The notes under the pieces: model-generated
Seen by the model: the letters and a program-made list of their open reading frames with translations, nothing else
Told to the model about the DNA's origin: nothing
Database searches by the model: none
Assembly: GCA_949987705.1 (NCBI GenBank)
Contig: OX465284.1
Location: forward strand, 67,379,470-67,443,469
Length of the DNA stretch: 64,000 nt
Origin: Thereva unica
Lineage: Eukaryota; Arthropoda; Insecta; Diptera; Therevidae
Direction: 5' to 3'
Program-made: the position numbers and the translations under genes
Shown: positions 1 to 11,397 of the stretch, one piece after another
Layout: each line of letters starts with the position of its first letter
Position numbering within the stretch: position 1 is the first letter of the stretch

Positions 1-121
1 AAAAGAAGGGATAAATTTTCGGAACCATGGCTGAATAAGAATGTCCGTTCTCTCGTAATCAGAGAAATAAATTGTATAAGCTGATTACAAATAACCCCCA
101 TGCAAATGAAGAACTGAAACT
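1..121 (+). mobile_element. LINE-B fragment (EN-RT linker), left part
   Basis: A short reading frame here (KFSEPWLNKNVRSLVI) has the look of the linker between endonuclease and reverse transcriptase of a Jockey/CR1-type LINE (pattern PW.N..vr.li...). The frame breaks at a stop near 90. It appears to continue at 3815 after the LINE-A1 insertion, so LINE-A1 jumped into it. Degenerate; clade not resolvable by eye. Confidence 0.45.
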
Positions 122-491
122 AGAATGCACTACAAAAACATCAACTCTGTCGCTATCCGTATCACCAGGATCATTCAGGCAGGAATACATTTATTCATTC
201 CTCATTCTACCAAATCTGTGAAGCCTAGGCCCAACAGATGGTTTAATCAGGAATGTATGAACGCAATTAGAAACAAAGAAGCCGCCTTTCGAGCATACAA
301 GAGTTTTCCGAGTGAATCGCTCCGCCTAGAATATATAAAACTTAGAAATTCCTGTAAAGTCACCATCAGGAATGTCAAAAATTCATTTGACAACAAGTTG
401 AGAAGTAAACTCCTTAACGCAACTTCTGGTAGCAAAAACTTCTGGCCCTTGGTAAGCTCCATAAAGAAGAATTTCACTTCATCCACAACTC
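122..491 (+). mobile_element. LINE-A1, 5' part (linker region)
   Basis: Open frame (residues around NRWFNQECMNAIRNKEAAF) encoding the EN-RT linker of a non-LTR retrotransposon that recurs in this window (called LINE-A here). Almost the same sequence occurs on the minus strand near 36870-37170 and, more diverged, at 35600-35880. Homology stops abruptly at 491 and resumes at 1984, so the element is split by the 492-1983 insertion. 5'-truncated: no endonuclease. Confidence 0.8.
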
Positions 492-1983
492 TGTAATCGC
501 ACAATGGCGCGACGGTGCTGAGAAAGCAATCTGAGGCACCATTGTGCTTGTTCATGCCCCAGAGCCAGACGCCCTGAAGAACCTGACTCTAGGAACATGC
601 ACCTACATAAAAAAAATTCCACAAAAAATTTCACTCTCCCTAAACCACCGAAATAACCGTTAGGGAGAGACATTATGCCGGCCACACGATGATACTTCAT
701 ATACAATTAAATTATCATATGTATATATGTATGAAGACGAAAGATAAAAAAACGCGCAGTAATGGTACCAGTACTCCTCGTTTTGTACAAACGATATCAC
801 AAACAGTCAAATTGCCCGGAACCAACAAAGAATAAAATATCTCCATCAAGCAGCAAAACAAATTCATAAATAATTATTAATAAGATTAAAAGTTAATACT
901 AACTACGATTAAAATGATTATTTTAGTAATAAATGTAATAAGTTAAAGCATGAAAATTTTTTGTTATTTTATTTTAGTGTATTTTTGTGTGTTTTTTTTT
1001 TCTTTTTTCTTGCAGCGGAACTGCGACTTCATTTTTTTTCGCTTTGTCTACCAATTCACAACAGTACGTCAGGATTTTTGCGAGATTGTATGAAACTTCA
1101 CCGACCAAAAAAACCTTTGGAAACAAAACTTTCTTCAAAAAAGACTTCCTTTATATTTTGCCACAAAGTTCATCAAGCACCACTTCCAAAGGCCGCAAAT
1201 CACTCGAACACACACGCCTAGTGCGCATATGTGTTGACCAGAGGCGACCATGCACTTGGTTTGTGCACTTTGCAGGAGATCAATTTCCCCCTATATAGGT
1301 TTTAACAAGCAGTGCTTACCTCTCCGAGCACCTTTATTGAATTCCTTAGCGAACCTTTTTCGGACTTCTAGGCACTAACTGAGCGAGAGTTCGCAATTTT
1401 ATATTCTTCTGAACTGCAAGGATTCGTTGAACCTTCCCATACAGTCAATTATCTCGTCCTGTCCTTCTTACTTGTCCCACCGGTTTTGCAGAGCACACAA
1501 ACGTTTCCGCATTTATTTCTCAATCTTCCTTCAACAAGAACAAAAAACAAGGCCCACGCAAACTTACTTCTTTTTTTATACTTTAAAGATGTCCGCAGCC
1601 GCTTATTTCAATTTGCCTCTCGATTAGAAAAATCCGTTATTTCGTCTGTTCATTGATGAAATCGTTTCTTTTTTTTTCTTCAATGCTGCGCCGAATCTGA
1701 AAGGATTCCGCCTTCCCAGGTAACACCAGCTCTGCTTTAAATTGTCCTTCGTGATTTCTCTTATTTCAGCAATTTCCAACTCCAATTTTTTACATCCCCA
1801 AAAAAACAAAAACTTCCTGCCTGTTCAAAATATTTTTCGTCAATCCCCTAATTTTTCTCTCGCATCCCCCGTTTAAAATTTTCCTTTTTCCTTCAAAGTG
1901 ATTTGCTACAAATTTCCCATTACCTACAAAGTGCTTTCAAAAAAATTTCCCAACCAAAATAAATTTTACAACCGACCGTTACA
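492..1983. mobile_element. Probable solo LTR inserted in LINE-A1
   Basis: 1492-bp block that interrupts LINE-A1 exactly. It starts TGTAA and ends TTACA (TG...CA form) and is flanked by the direct repeat ACTC (488-491 and 1984-1987; a 7-bp duplication ACAACTC is an alternative reading). Inside are a TATA-like CTATATAG near 1293 and long pyrimidine-rich tracts near 1560-1900, but no gag/pol frame. The short TSD and TG/CA ends fit a solo LTR of a BEL/Pao or Gypsy element; the length is large for an LTR. Small open frames inside (961-1298, 1427-1627) look like noise. Confidence 0.6.
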
Positions 1984-3814
1984 ACTCCTTCACTTATCCA
2001 CAATAAGAAGGTGATAACAAACAGCAAATCCAAGGCCGATTTACTAGCATCTCTGTTTGCATCAAATTCTTCTCTACCCCAAAATGATATGCTACCCCCA
2101 GTCCTCGAGCACAGCGCTCATTTAATGCCCAGGGTTTTCTTCAGGACTCGCTAGGTGTCTCAAAGAGCTCGACGCCAATAAATCCACTGGACTCGATAAT
2201 ATACCCCCCATCGTCTTAAAACAATGCGCCTCACCTTTGGCTAAACCTCTGCGCAAACTTTGTGCCCTATCATACCTCTCCGGAGTTTATCCAGATTCTT
2301 GGAAAATTGCCCATGTTCAGCCCATACCGAAAAAGGTGACTCCAGCGATCCCTCCAAATACCGCCCAATAGCAATTACTTCTATTCTCTCCAAAACCATG
2401 GAGACGATAATCAACAAAAAGCTAATGGGATATCTAGAATCCAACCAACTTATCAACGACAAACAATACGGCTTCCGACAAAAAAGATCCACTGGTGATC
2501 TTTTAGTTTGCCTTACAGAACACCTCCATCAAAGTTTGCATGGATCTGGTGAATCCAGTTTGGTTGCTTTGGATATCTCCAAGGCTTTTGATAGAGTATG
2601 GCACTTAGCCTTGTTAGCTAAACTCAAAGCTATTGGAATTGACTCGCTTCTGTATAAGTGGGTTGAGAGTTTCCTTTCCGGCCGTTCAATTAAGGTAGTA
2701 TTGGATAGCGTCAAATCTGAATCTCACCCCATCACTGCGGGAGTCCCCCAGGGGTCAATTTTATCACCGGCCCTATTTCTCATTTTTATAAATGACCTAC
2801 TTTCAGTCCCCTCCAACCCACTTCTCAGCTTCGCTGACGACGGTACTCTACGTTACTCGTACAGCTTCGATACAAGACAGACTCATGCCAGATCCTGTCT
2901 TGATGATCGCGAACTAATGTCCAAGTCGATTAATAACGACATTAAACTGATTCTAGAGTGGGGAAAGAAAAATCGTGTTGAATTCAACTACGACAAAACC
3001 AAGTACTGTCTCATTTCAAAGAAAAAGATCAACAGCTCTCCATCCTTGAAAGTGGACAAAGTTGAGCTAACGGCCGATTCCTCCCTACACATCTTAGGCG
3101 TGACTTTAGCCAAAGACTTGCGATGGAATGACCACATATTCCAAATCGCCAAACAAGGATCTCAGTGCTTGGGATTTCTTAAGAGGTGCAAGTTCCTCCT
3201 CCAGCCATGTTATTTATAAATCCTACATTCGGCCTCTTCTCGAATATAACTCCATCGTTTTGGGGCGGCGCTCCAATAACCACCTTAGCATGGTTAGATA
3301 AGGTCCAAAAAAGGGCCCTTAAACTAATTGATGACGACACCATCTGCTCCACCATCGACCCCTTGAGCCACCGTAGGAATGTAGCTGCACTGACAAAATT
3401 TTATCGCTACTTTCATAGTGACTGTTCCTCCGAGCTAAACGCTCTCCTGCCTCCACGGCAATCCTATACCCGCAACACCAGATTAGCCCACTCGTCTCAT
3501 TCCCTCCACCTGCAACTCCCCCTTTCACGCACTCAGCAAGATATGAATTCGTTTCTAAATAGAACAACTGGACTGTGGAATAATCTCTCGCAGTCAGTTT
3601 TTCCGAGCTCCTACAACATCCAAGAGTTCAAACGCAGGGTTGATCACCACCTTCTTCAATACCCCCCGTACCTTTATAATCCTTAACCTATTCCCCCACC
3701 CTCCCTCCCGTACTAAGCTTACTGCTAGACATTGCACCATGACATGACAAATGTCATGACGGACTGGTAGTACAAAGGGTGACTCCTGAGCTTAGCACTG
3801 GCACATAAAAAAAA
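1984..3814 (+). pseudogene. LINE-A1, reverse transcriptase and 3' end
   Basis: Degraded ORF2 of LINE-A. From about 2260 the frame carries RT block NYRPIAI-like (2355), the FRQKRSTGDLLVCL block, catalytic ALDISKAFDRVWH (2560), GVPQGSILSPALFL (2740) and FADDGTLRYS (2830; FADD replaces YADD). A frameshift near 3190 moves the C-terminal thumb region (LDKVQKRALKLIDDD, 3294) to another frame. The 3' UTR ends in TAAAAAAAAC near 3805-3814; the same 3' UTR follows LINE-A7 at 44700-44790. Inactive because of frameshifts and 5' truncation. Confidence 0.85.
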
Positions 3815-4671
3815 CACTAGGCTAGCCTCAGAGTTCAGTCTTAGGTCACGTGAGGCCTATACTACATATCTTAACTCTTTTAGCGATAGCATTATAAGAG
3901 ATCCCAAAAAATTCTTAGGCTATCCAACTACCAATGACCAATGGCAGTAACCACTCCTCTTGCCCACAGGAAATTTGTAATATGTTTGCTAACAGGTTTA
4001 CCGAAATCTTTTGTCCAAAATCTGATACAACACACACAGACCTAACTCAAACGCGCACTGTTACTTCAACTCTTATGGATGACATATGCTTATCCGTCGA
4101 AGACATCATGACAGGTTTAAGCAATCTAGATATCCATAAAAAAAACATTTCGTGGAGTTAAATCTAAAAACATCGAAAACATCCTCTGGTGTCCCGCAAG
4201 GCAGTTATCTTGGCCCTCTCCTTTCTATTTTATCAATTGACGACATTGTTACCCTGCTAAGGCACTGTAGAATCCTTATTAACGCTGATGACATCAAACT
4301 GTATCGCCACATAAGGAATATAGAGGATTGCAAACTTTTGCAGGCAGACCTAAACACCTTCCATTCTTGAGGTTACAACAACAACCTGGTACTTAATATT
4401 AGTAAATATTAAATCATGACTTTTTGTAAAACGTGGTGTGATGACTATACTTTTTTCGACAACAAAGTCTCCCGCGCTAACGCTGTAATCGATCTAGCTG
4501 TTAGGTTAGAAAGTACACCCACATCAAATATATCTCCTCCAAGGGGAATTCAGTCCTGGGATTTATAAAAAGATGGTTCAAGGAATTCAACAATCCCTCA
4601 TCATTACACTTGTACGTATCTTTAGTTAGACCTTTGCCTCCCAGATATGGTCTCCTTACTACTCCACCCAT
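3815..4671 (+). pseudogene. LINE-B continuation: linker and RT remnants
   Basis: Resumes the LINE interrupted by LINE-A1: a linker fragment (FSDSIIRDPKKFLGYP near 3880), a frame at 3934-4161 (ICNMFANRFTEIF) and an RT fragment at 4152-4370 with SSGVPQGSYLGPLLS followed by INADDIKLY (NADD instead of YADD). Further fragments such as KYTHIKYISSKGNSVLGF occur near 4510-4560. Many stops. Cut at about 4671 by the oppositely oriented LINE-C. Confidence 0.7.
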
Positions 4672-4865
4672 GTTTTTTTTTTATTTCGTTTATTCATGAA
4701 CTGTACATCAAGATTGCATAATCTTTTGACGCTGAAAAACGCATGTACTATATAATTACAACACAATAATAATAAAAAGCGGAACGAGTGAGTGAACTAA
4801 TAAAAAGTGAGAAAAGAAACAAAAGTAAACAAGTAAAAATTAAAAAGAATGTAGTTGAAGAGATA

Positions 4866-5105
4866 TTACTGGTTATTCAAAAAATTGAAGACGCGTTTCC
4901 TGAACACATTTAACGACCCCGCATTTTGTACGTAGTTAGGCAGACTATTCCAAACTTGAAGCGAATGAACAAAAAAAGATCTTTGCCCAACCAAGAAAGA
5001 GACTCTTGGCAGTATAAATAACGTTCTTCTAGACGTACATACGTCCAATTCGGAAATACTCATGTAAGTAAGATCGACGATCGGAATGTAGAAGCTTATA
5101 AACAA
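4866..5105 (-). pseudogene. LINE-C ORF2 C-terminus (thumb region)
   Basis: C-terminal part of LINE-C RT in a frame shifted from the main RT frame. It contains RTLFILPRVSFLVGQRSFF and VWNSLPNYVQNAGSLNVFRK, the typical LINE pattern 'R.....P......gqrsf...a...WNsLP..i..a.s...Fk..l'. Ends in a stop just before the 3' UTR. Overlaps the previous frame by about 75 bp, showing a -1/+1 frameshift in the copy. Confidence 0.75.
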
Positions 5106-6141
5106 AAGTCAATGCCTTGAGGAGTAGATAATCATCAATTGTGCATCCCAGAAGGGAACAACGATATGGGCTGATGTGATCACATCGGCGAAGACTGTAG
5201 ACAAACCTTACGCAGTCGTTGAAGGCAACATTAAGCTTACCACGACATGCAGCATCAAGGACAGGAAAGACCAAACTAGCATAAGTAAAGTATGGTAACA
5301 CTAGAGATTTAATTATCTTTGAGCGCGAGCCCAAGGGTAGAATGGAAACGTATAGCCAGAGACGCCGTAAGTTACCATAAATTTTAGATAATGTATGAGA
5401 AATTTGATCGCAGCAGGTAAGTTGAGAATTCAGATAAACGCCTAGATTAATGACACGCGTTTGATAAGGTAGCCGTGTGTTCATAAGAACGATAGGAGGA
5501 AAACGGACGGTATCTAATTTTCTCCTATACATTGGAATGCAACAGGATTTATAGGCATTAAGTTGTAGACGGTTGGACACAGACCATTGATAAATACGCT
5601 TGAGATCTGCATTTATGTTCGCAATACAGTTCTCAGCCAGTCCAAGGGGGCTGTTTAAGTAGATCTGAATATCATCTGCATACATGTGGAGCTTGCAGCT
5701 TGTAACAACACTGCTAAGATCATTTATGTACATAGAGAAGAGTAATGGTCCTAGTATGGAGCCCTGTGGAACGCCGCAGGTTATCGGTAAGGGATCCGAA
5801 ATCGAGTTATGTAACCATACTTTTTGGGAACGATTCTGCAGGTAACTACGGATTAAAGAGGTAGCAGAGGATGTAAACCTCATGTGGGTTGCCAATTTGG
5901 TAAAAAGGCCCATGTGGTCAACACTATCGAAAGCCTTACTGAAGTCAAGAAGAACGAGGAAAGCAACATTACCGGAGTCAAGAGCCATTCGAAGGTCAGT
6001 AGTAACCTTCAGAAGTGCAGTTTCACAGCTTTTGCCTTTGCGAAAGACAGACTGTGCCCGACTCAATAGGGACCCCGTCTCACAGTGGCTGTCAATTTGC
6101 CAAGCCATTATTTTTTCTAGTACACTTTCGCCTTTTTCCAT
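5029..6141 (-). pseudogene. LINE-C ORF2 reverse transcriptase
   Basis: 370-codon uninterrupted frame with the RT fingers/palm blocks: FRKGKSCETALLKVTTDL, LDFSKAFDSVDH (first catalytic Asp), GVPQGSILGPLLFSMYINDL, HMYADDIQIYL (catalytic YADD), and the LNAYKSC and LGVYLN blocks. It would copy RNA into DNA at the target by target-primed reverse transcription. The N-terminal RT block (IPK...YRPIS) is deleted between this frame and the upstream linker, so the copy is not functional as one ORF2. Confidence 0.85.
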
Positions 6142-7563
6142 TGAAGCGGAAAATGTGATTTCATGAGACAGCTATTAAAAATATGAGATATGTATGGGAG
6201 AATTACAGGAAGAACTAGCTTGAGAAATATAGGTGGGAGGTTGTCCTGTCCAGTGGCGTTGGATTTAATAGCATAGAAGGCTTTACGTACTTCTTCGTAG
6301 TCCACGTTGCGGAAACTAAATGTACCAGTATTATTAACAGTAAACGTAGAGCAATTATTATCACCAACTTTGCTCGTTGCAGCTGTGAAATATTTATTGA
6401 ACTCATTCACGCTAAGATTGGCCTGGGCTACAGAGTCATTTCCATGGATTCCAAGTTCCTTTATGTTGGCCCAAAATTTCTTTGCAGGCAAATTAGGACC
6501 AAGCTTTGACGAAAATAATCGTAGTTTTTCCCTACGGATGGCAGAGGTTACTAAGTTCCGAACATATTTATACCTTTCTAAATTCACAACAGTTTTATTT
6601 TTCTTATATCTTCTGAATAAGAATTCCCTTTCAGAAATCAATCGGTTAATTTGAGAGGAAAACCAGGGGAAGATAGTAGAAAGAATACGTTTAGTTTTGA
6701 CCGGAGCAAAAGATTCATGCAGAAAGTTACATAGTGAATTGAAATATTCTACTTTTTCGTCAATGTCAATGATACTATATATACCATTCCATGGAAGAGA
6801 GGCACATCCTTGTAATAGGGCTGGTATATCAATGGATTTGTAATCACGATATGTGAGAAATTTTTGCTGTGCTTTTTCAACTTTGAAATTTAAGCAGAGA
6901 TAGAGGATGTCATGATCGAGATAACTGGGTGGGCTAATTTGATTATGAAATAATACATTGTCCACAATGCAATGATGGATTATTAGTATCACAATACGTT
7001 GGAAGTCGATTAACGGGTTTAAGGTCGAAGGTATTGAAAAACTCAAGGAAGTTTTTCGAACGGGCATTATTAGATAAAATATTAACATTAAAATCTCCTC
7101 CAAATAAGATATTGTCGTACTTATGGGAAACATCGGAGAGCCACTCTTCCAACTCGCTAGCTTCAGTAATAGTGAAAATTCGAGGAGGACAATAAACCAC
7201 AGAAACAAGACATTTACTGTAGCCATTATTAATTTCAATGCTAAGGAATTCTAGAGCTCTTGAAACGGATTCCTTAACTTTCAGGGATCGAAAACTGTCC
7301 TTAACATAAATAGCTACTCCACCACCAGAGCAATTTGTCCTATCATTTCGAAATAGGTTATAACCTTTTATGGATACAAGTTTCGACGGCACATGATGGC
7401 GTAATGAGGCTTCGGTTACCAGTATAACATGAATATTTGACTCACGAAAAATTTCCCGAAGTTCGTCCATTTTATTGCATAAACTGCGCGCATTAATGTG
7501 ACAAACATTTAAACCTTGAGCTCGACTTTCAAAGATGTTAAGCAAAGTTCTGATTTTGTTCAT
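6117..7563 (-). pseudogene. LINE-C ORF2 endonuclease and linker (two frames)
   Basis: 6943-7563 encodes an apurinic-like endonuclease: NVCHINARSLCNKMDEL (N-terminal block), VTEASLRHHVP, GGGVAIYVKDSF, and FGGDFNVNIL (the GDFN metal-binding motif). It then shifts frame into 6117-7238, which gives the linker (YRDYKSIDIPALLQ..., PWFSSQINRLISEREFLFRR) up to HFPLQWKKAKV. The endonuclease nicks target DNA for priming. The SDH catalytic block (normally after the frameshift) appears as HDILYLCLN-type remnants. Confidence 0.8.
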
Positions 7564-7932
7564 ATTAAAGCCAACTACCCGAAGTCATCAACACGAGATA
7601 ATAAAATGAGTCCAGGATGCGACATTATTAATAATTCTAACGACTTACAGCAATATCCCAACATTACAGAAAACAAGAGAAAAATAAAATATTTTAAAAA
7701 ATTAAACAGAAAAACAGAACAAAAACAAAAATAAATATAAAAAAAATTAGATCAAAAAAAAAAATCAAAGAACCAAAAAAGAAAAAATTATAAACAGACG
7801 CATACAAAGCTCCCAGGCGCCGGCTTGTTGTTCCAGATTTCCAAATTATGCTCCTGATGTGGAGGCTGGACTGACGGCGTCGTTCAGGTCGAGTGCTGAA
7901 GTGAATAATTTAGGCGGCTCATTTTTCTGAAA

Positions 7933-8592
7933 CTACACATATACTTGCCCTCGACGAGTGAAGGCAGTGGAAACGAGATTCCTTCGTTGGAGCTTACGCG
8001 CAGTCTGGAGGATGTCGCTGTTTTTACTCGTCAAGCTTTCATTAATTCGAATCAGGCTGTCAGAGACAAATCCCAAATTCAAATTTTTCAGCGCAATAGG
8101 TCCGTGCTGGCGACTTTTTCGCAAGAACTCGAGCTGCTCGTTGGCTGACGGGAATTTAATAATCAGCAATGAGCTTGCCTTTCTCACATTACCAGCTTGA
8201 GCTTCAATCCTTCGGCGCTGTAGTGGGCGAAACACGTTAACATAAGGCGTCAGTTCATGCCCAATGGTGGAGGCGAGCTGATTTAAAATCTGCCTCGGTT
8301 TGTCGTTGTCGGTGGCAGGAATACCTCTAACGACCACATCTTTGAGCCTTGACTGCCGACGTAGGTCCTCTAGCTCATTGGACAATACCGCCACATCATG
8401 CTGAACGGACTCAACATCTTCTTTCACTCCACTTACTTGCCTATTCAGGGAATTGGAATTGTTGGTAGAATCGAATTGGTTCAAAGGAAGTTCATTCAAT
8501 TTGCACTCAGCCACCTCCCGTGGGATGACCCACTTACTTTTCCGCCTTATGAGAGCAGACATATGTATGTAAATTGCCTTAGAGGTCGCTGA
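7933..8592 (-). pseudogene. LINE-C ORF1-like nucleic-acid-binding protein
   Basis: Frame with a predicted coiled coil (VKEDVESVQHDVAVLSNELE) followed by an RRM-like segment (KDVVVRGIPATDND..., SSLLIIKFPSANEQLEFLRK, GFVSDSLIRINESLT). This layout is typical of ORF1 in CR1/L1-type LINEs. The natural start is probably the Met at 8592 (MSATSKAIYIHM); the longer frame to 8667 gains its first residues from the adjacent MITE. It lies about 370 bp upstream of ORF2, in the order expected for a two-ORF LINE. Confidence 0.7.
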
Positions 8593-8637
8593 CATTATAT
8601 TCGTGCATCGGCTGATGAATGACAAGGCGGACTCAGG

Positions 8638-8966
8638 GGCCGTATTTGGTTTCTCGAGTCGATCCATCGAACAAAAAAGCTTCTCGATTTTCTTTAAGTT
8701 TCTTATTTGGTTTCACGACCAAATCGACAACTAAGCGCAGCTATACAAAACCATCAAATTGGGTGGTATTACTTCAAGGCAGCAAACCACGTATATTTAA
8801 TTAAAATAGAAATTGTTGAAAGTTTATTGTATGGATAAATTGAGCTTTTTAATAATCATCAAACTTTTTTATCGACACGTAAAGAGACGACATGGCGTCG
8901 CCAAATGCCAATTTTTATTTATCAACAGACGACAATGTCGACTCGAGAAGCCAGATTTCTTCTTCT
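8638..8966. mobile_element. Foldback/hAT-like MITE, family M1 copy 1
   Basis: About 330-bp element starting CAGGGGCCGTATTTGG (8634-8649) with TTTCTCGAGTCGA inside the end. The opposite end (TCGACTCGAGAA, 8950-8961) is inverted but decayed. A second copy, reversed, is at 32257-32590 and matches through the interior (e.g. ATATACGTGG and CAATTTATCC-like segments). The CAGGGG start resembles hAT termini, but I see no 8-bp target duplication. Confidence 0.65.
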
Positions 8967-8989
8967 ACTTTCCACCCTTGACTGAATAA

Positions 8990-9640
8990 GAATCTTGGTT
9001 TTGTCTGCATTTATTCTGCATCTTCTAATGCCGCGAATATTTCTCAAGGTATGACAGTGATCTGGCAAGGCAGTTTACATCGTCGGCATACCCTGCCAGT
9101 TGTTTTAATTTGTTAAGAAGGGTTGCGTTCACATCAATGTCTACTTTGTGAATTACTCCTTCTAGGCAGAGATTAAATGGCATAGGTGCCAGCCTATCGC
9201 CCTGCTTGAATGGGAAGGACTCCGTCTATTCTTCTTGTATTCTGACTGCACACCTTGTGTTTTCCATTGTTATTTTTGTTAACTTTCCTATCTTTAGGGG
9301 AATGTTTAGGTCCAGCATTGTGGCATACATTTGTTCCCTGTCGATTCTGTCGTATGCTATTTTGAAATCGATGAGAAGTTGATACACGTCGATGTTGTAT
9401 TCCCAGCATTTTCGGAGGATTACTCTATTTCTTCTGAATTCACTAAGCGGCTTCTACAAAGGTTCCAGTCTGGCTTTAAATATGTCATTATTTTAAATAC
9501 TGTGCTTAAAAAAGATATGCCTCTCCAATTTTCACCGTTGTATTTATCTCCTTTCTTGTGTGCTGGGTAGATAATGCTTTGCCCCAATCTTCAGGCATTT
9601 TTTCGTTCCTCAATATGCAACTTAGCAATCCATGTTACTA
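8990..9640 (-). pseudogene. LINE-D reverse transcriptase fragment
   Basis: On the minus strand, broken frames read KCWEYNIDVYQLLIDFKIAY (RT catalytic block), FPFKQGDRLAPMPFNLCLEG (QGD block) and LAGYADDVN (catalytic YADD, near 9090). The block style (IDFK.AYD, F....QGD.L...LFN) fits RTE-like or related LINE clades and differs from LINE-A, -B and -C. 5'- and 3'-truncated with stops and frameshifts. Confidence 0.65.
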
Positions 9641-9765
9641 ATTATTGTTTGCTGTAGTAGATATGTCCCCGAAAAATAACAAAATGAATACAAGAGGTTT
9701 CAATCATGTCCCCTATAGCTAATACTTTATAAATTACTCGATTTCCAGTGAGTTTTGGAGTAAAA
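9641..9765. other. Spacer, nothing recognised
   Basis: AT-rich spacer between the LINE-D fragment and a foldback element. No frame or repeat is recognised. Confidence 0.5.
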
Positions 9766-9968
9766 GGCCTCTGTGTTGAAAGTCGTCACGACACGACATC
9801 GTTTTAGTTGAATAAAGTGAGGTTCAAGTCGAATCACGACTATCTATACGGGAGCCTGCTCAATTTAGCATTTCCACTCTAGACGGAAAGTCGTAACTCG
9901 ACTGAAACGTCACTTTCTTCAACTTAAACGACTTGTCCTGTCGTGACTCGACTTTCAACACAGCGGCC
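9766..9968. mobile_element. Foldback MITE with CTGTGTTGAAAGTCG ends
   Basis: 203-bp palindromic element. The left end GGCCTCTGTGTTGAAAGTCG is matched, inverted, by CGACTTTCAACACAGCGGCC at 9949-9968. Several GTCGTGA/TCACGAC repeats lie inside. Flanked by AAAA on both sides (possible A-rich 3-4 bp target duplication). No coding capacity. Confidence 0.75.
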
Positions 9969-10781
9969 AAAATTTAACAATATTGTTACAGTTTCGAATG
10001 GAATTTAGTCAATTTTGTAATAGAGAATACGATTTTGACAGTTTCGAGAGGAATTCTCACAATATTGTAATACAGAAAAAGAAAAAGGCCCAAGGTTATA
10101 CAATTATACATGAAGCTTGGCTCCATTTAATATATTCCTGTACTTTCCATGTACAAGCTTTCCTGGGACAACTTCGTTGAACAATGGAAAACTAACGAAA
10201 ACTTGCAAATTAAGAAGATAACGCCCAATGAAGAATTGTTGCTACAGTTTGATATGATAAATGCTAATAGGAAATGTCACGATTCTCTTTCCACGTATTG
10301 TCAAAAGCCACTGTAGTTTCTCAATATTTTCAATATGCAACATGCTTTACTTCTTTAATTTACTTCAATATAGAAAATGCATGCAGACTTCGTCTATTCT
10401 ACATAAGCAGACGGAGCAATCTATCATTCAGTTATACCAACCTAAACTAAAGCATTTGCAACATCCTAATGTATACAAAATTCAATATATTCTCAATTGG
10501 CACAGACTTGCCCCTCAATCGAATATTTCCTCCGCTAGTTCCTTTTATATCATTAAAAAGAAGTCGTCGTTCTTAACTTTTGCCAATAGATCTCTACATT
10601 TTCACTTGAAATTAATTGCACTACTTCAAAGATAAAATAAGACTACATAACTTGGTCGGGTCATTTTGTCGTCCAGAAACAAAATTCTTTATGAACTTTA
10701 AAGTAACGACACCAACTCACCACTTTGCTGGTATGAGCACAAATATCAAAGCCTCACTGAATTCGACAATAGAAACACCCA
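9969..10781. other. Intergenic region 3' of RpS6
   Basis: AT-rich. Two short near-repeats occur (GTTTCGAATGGAATTTAGTC at 9991 and GTTTCGAGAGGAATTCTCAC at 10041). The open frame 10261-10635 has no recognisable domain and no gene-like codon bias; I treat it as chance. Confidence 0.4.
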
Positions 10782-10787
10782 TTTATT
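10782..10787 (-). terminator. RpS6: RpS6 polyadenylation signal AATAAA
   Basis: AATAAA on the minus strand, 18 nt beyond the RpS6 stop codon. Implies a very short 3' UTR, as is usual for ribosomal protein genes. Confidence 0.75.
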
Positions 10788-10804
10788 AAAATTTTAAGGG
10801 AAAT

Positions 10805-11340
10805 TTACTTTTTCTCACTCGATACAGAGCTTTTAGACTCGCGCAAAGAGGCAGATCTCTTCCTCTTTGCCTCCTCTTTCTTAACTTTAGACTCCTTCTT
10901 TCTTTGCGCTAACAACTTAGCATAATCAGCTGCAGCTTCCTTAGAGTTTGCTTGACGTCGTTTCCTCAAAGCTAGACGACGGCGCTTCCTTTGCAATACA
11001 ATGGGTGTAACAAGGCGCTGTATTTTAGGTGCTTTAGAAGTTGCCTTCTTGCCGTCCTTAGCTGGAAGAGGTCGTCGAACTACATATCTGCGGACATCGT
11101 CTTGTTTAGTTAAGTGATAGAGCTTGCGGATTTTGCTTGCCCTCTTTGGACCCAATCGACGAGGGATGCTGGTGTCTGTTAATCCAGGAATGTCCTTTTC
11201 ACCTTTCCTTACTACGACCAAAGCCAAAACTGACATATTAGCGTCAACAATACATCCACGTACTGATTTACGTTTTCTTTCGCCAGTTCGGCGAGGTCTG
11301 TAGCAAGAGTGTCCCTTTTTCAACAAAAGACGAACACGTC
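10805..11340 (-). CDS. RpS6: RpS6 exon 3, small-subunit ribosomal protein eS6 (C-terminal 178 aa)
   Basis: Encodes residues from about Gly70 to the end of eS6, a 40S protein and the classic S6-kinase substrate. Recognisable blocks: [40 protein letters not shown], and the basic C-terminal helix ending [17 protein letters not shown], which holds the serine cluster phosphorylated by S6K (RRxS-like context is RKRSAS here). The acceptor is TTTACAG| at 11341-11342; the first base completes the Gly codon split with exon 2. Summed exons give 248 aa, the same length as Drosophila RpS6. Intact with no frameshift. Last coding exon, stop at 10805-10807. Confidence 0.98.
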
Positions 11341-11397
11341 CTGTAAAGTATTAATATTATATCTTGTTGCTGTAATTATAAAAACGAAGTAACATAC

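Larger units (their letters stand above)
4672..8637 (-). mobile_element. LINE-C: nearly full-length CR1/Jockey-like retrotransposon
   Basis: About 4 kb non-LTR element on the minus strand: poly(A) tail (T-run 4672-4684 on plus), ORF2 with endonuclease, linker and RT, then a spacer (7565-7930) and an ORF1. It is the most complete LINE in the window. ORF2 is broken by a frameshift near 6943, a small deletion near 6130 (the YRP block of RT is missing) and one near 5050. The 5' end is covered by a MITE at 8638. The clade is best described as CR1/Jockey group from the FLVLLDFSKAFDSVDH and YADD blocks. Confidence 0.85.

Noticed and set aside
961..1298. Two overlapping open frames with a hydrophobic start
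   Set aside because: They lie inside the solo-LTR-like insertion, are low-complexity (Phe runs from T-tracts), and have no recognisable domain.
10261..10635. 124-codon open frame 3' of RpS6
   Set aside because: AT-rich composition, no domain, no splice or poly(A) context; consistent with chance.
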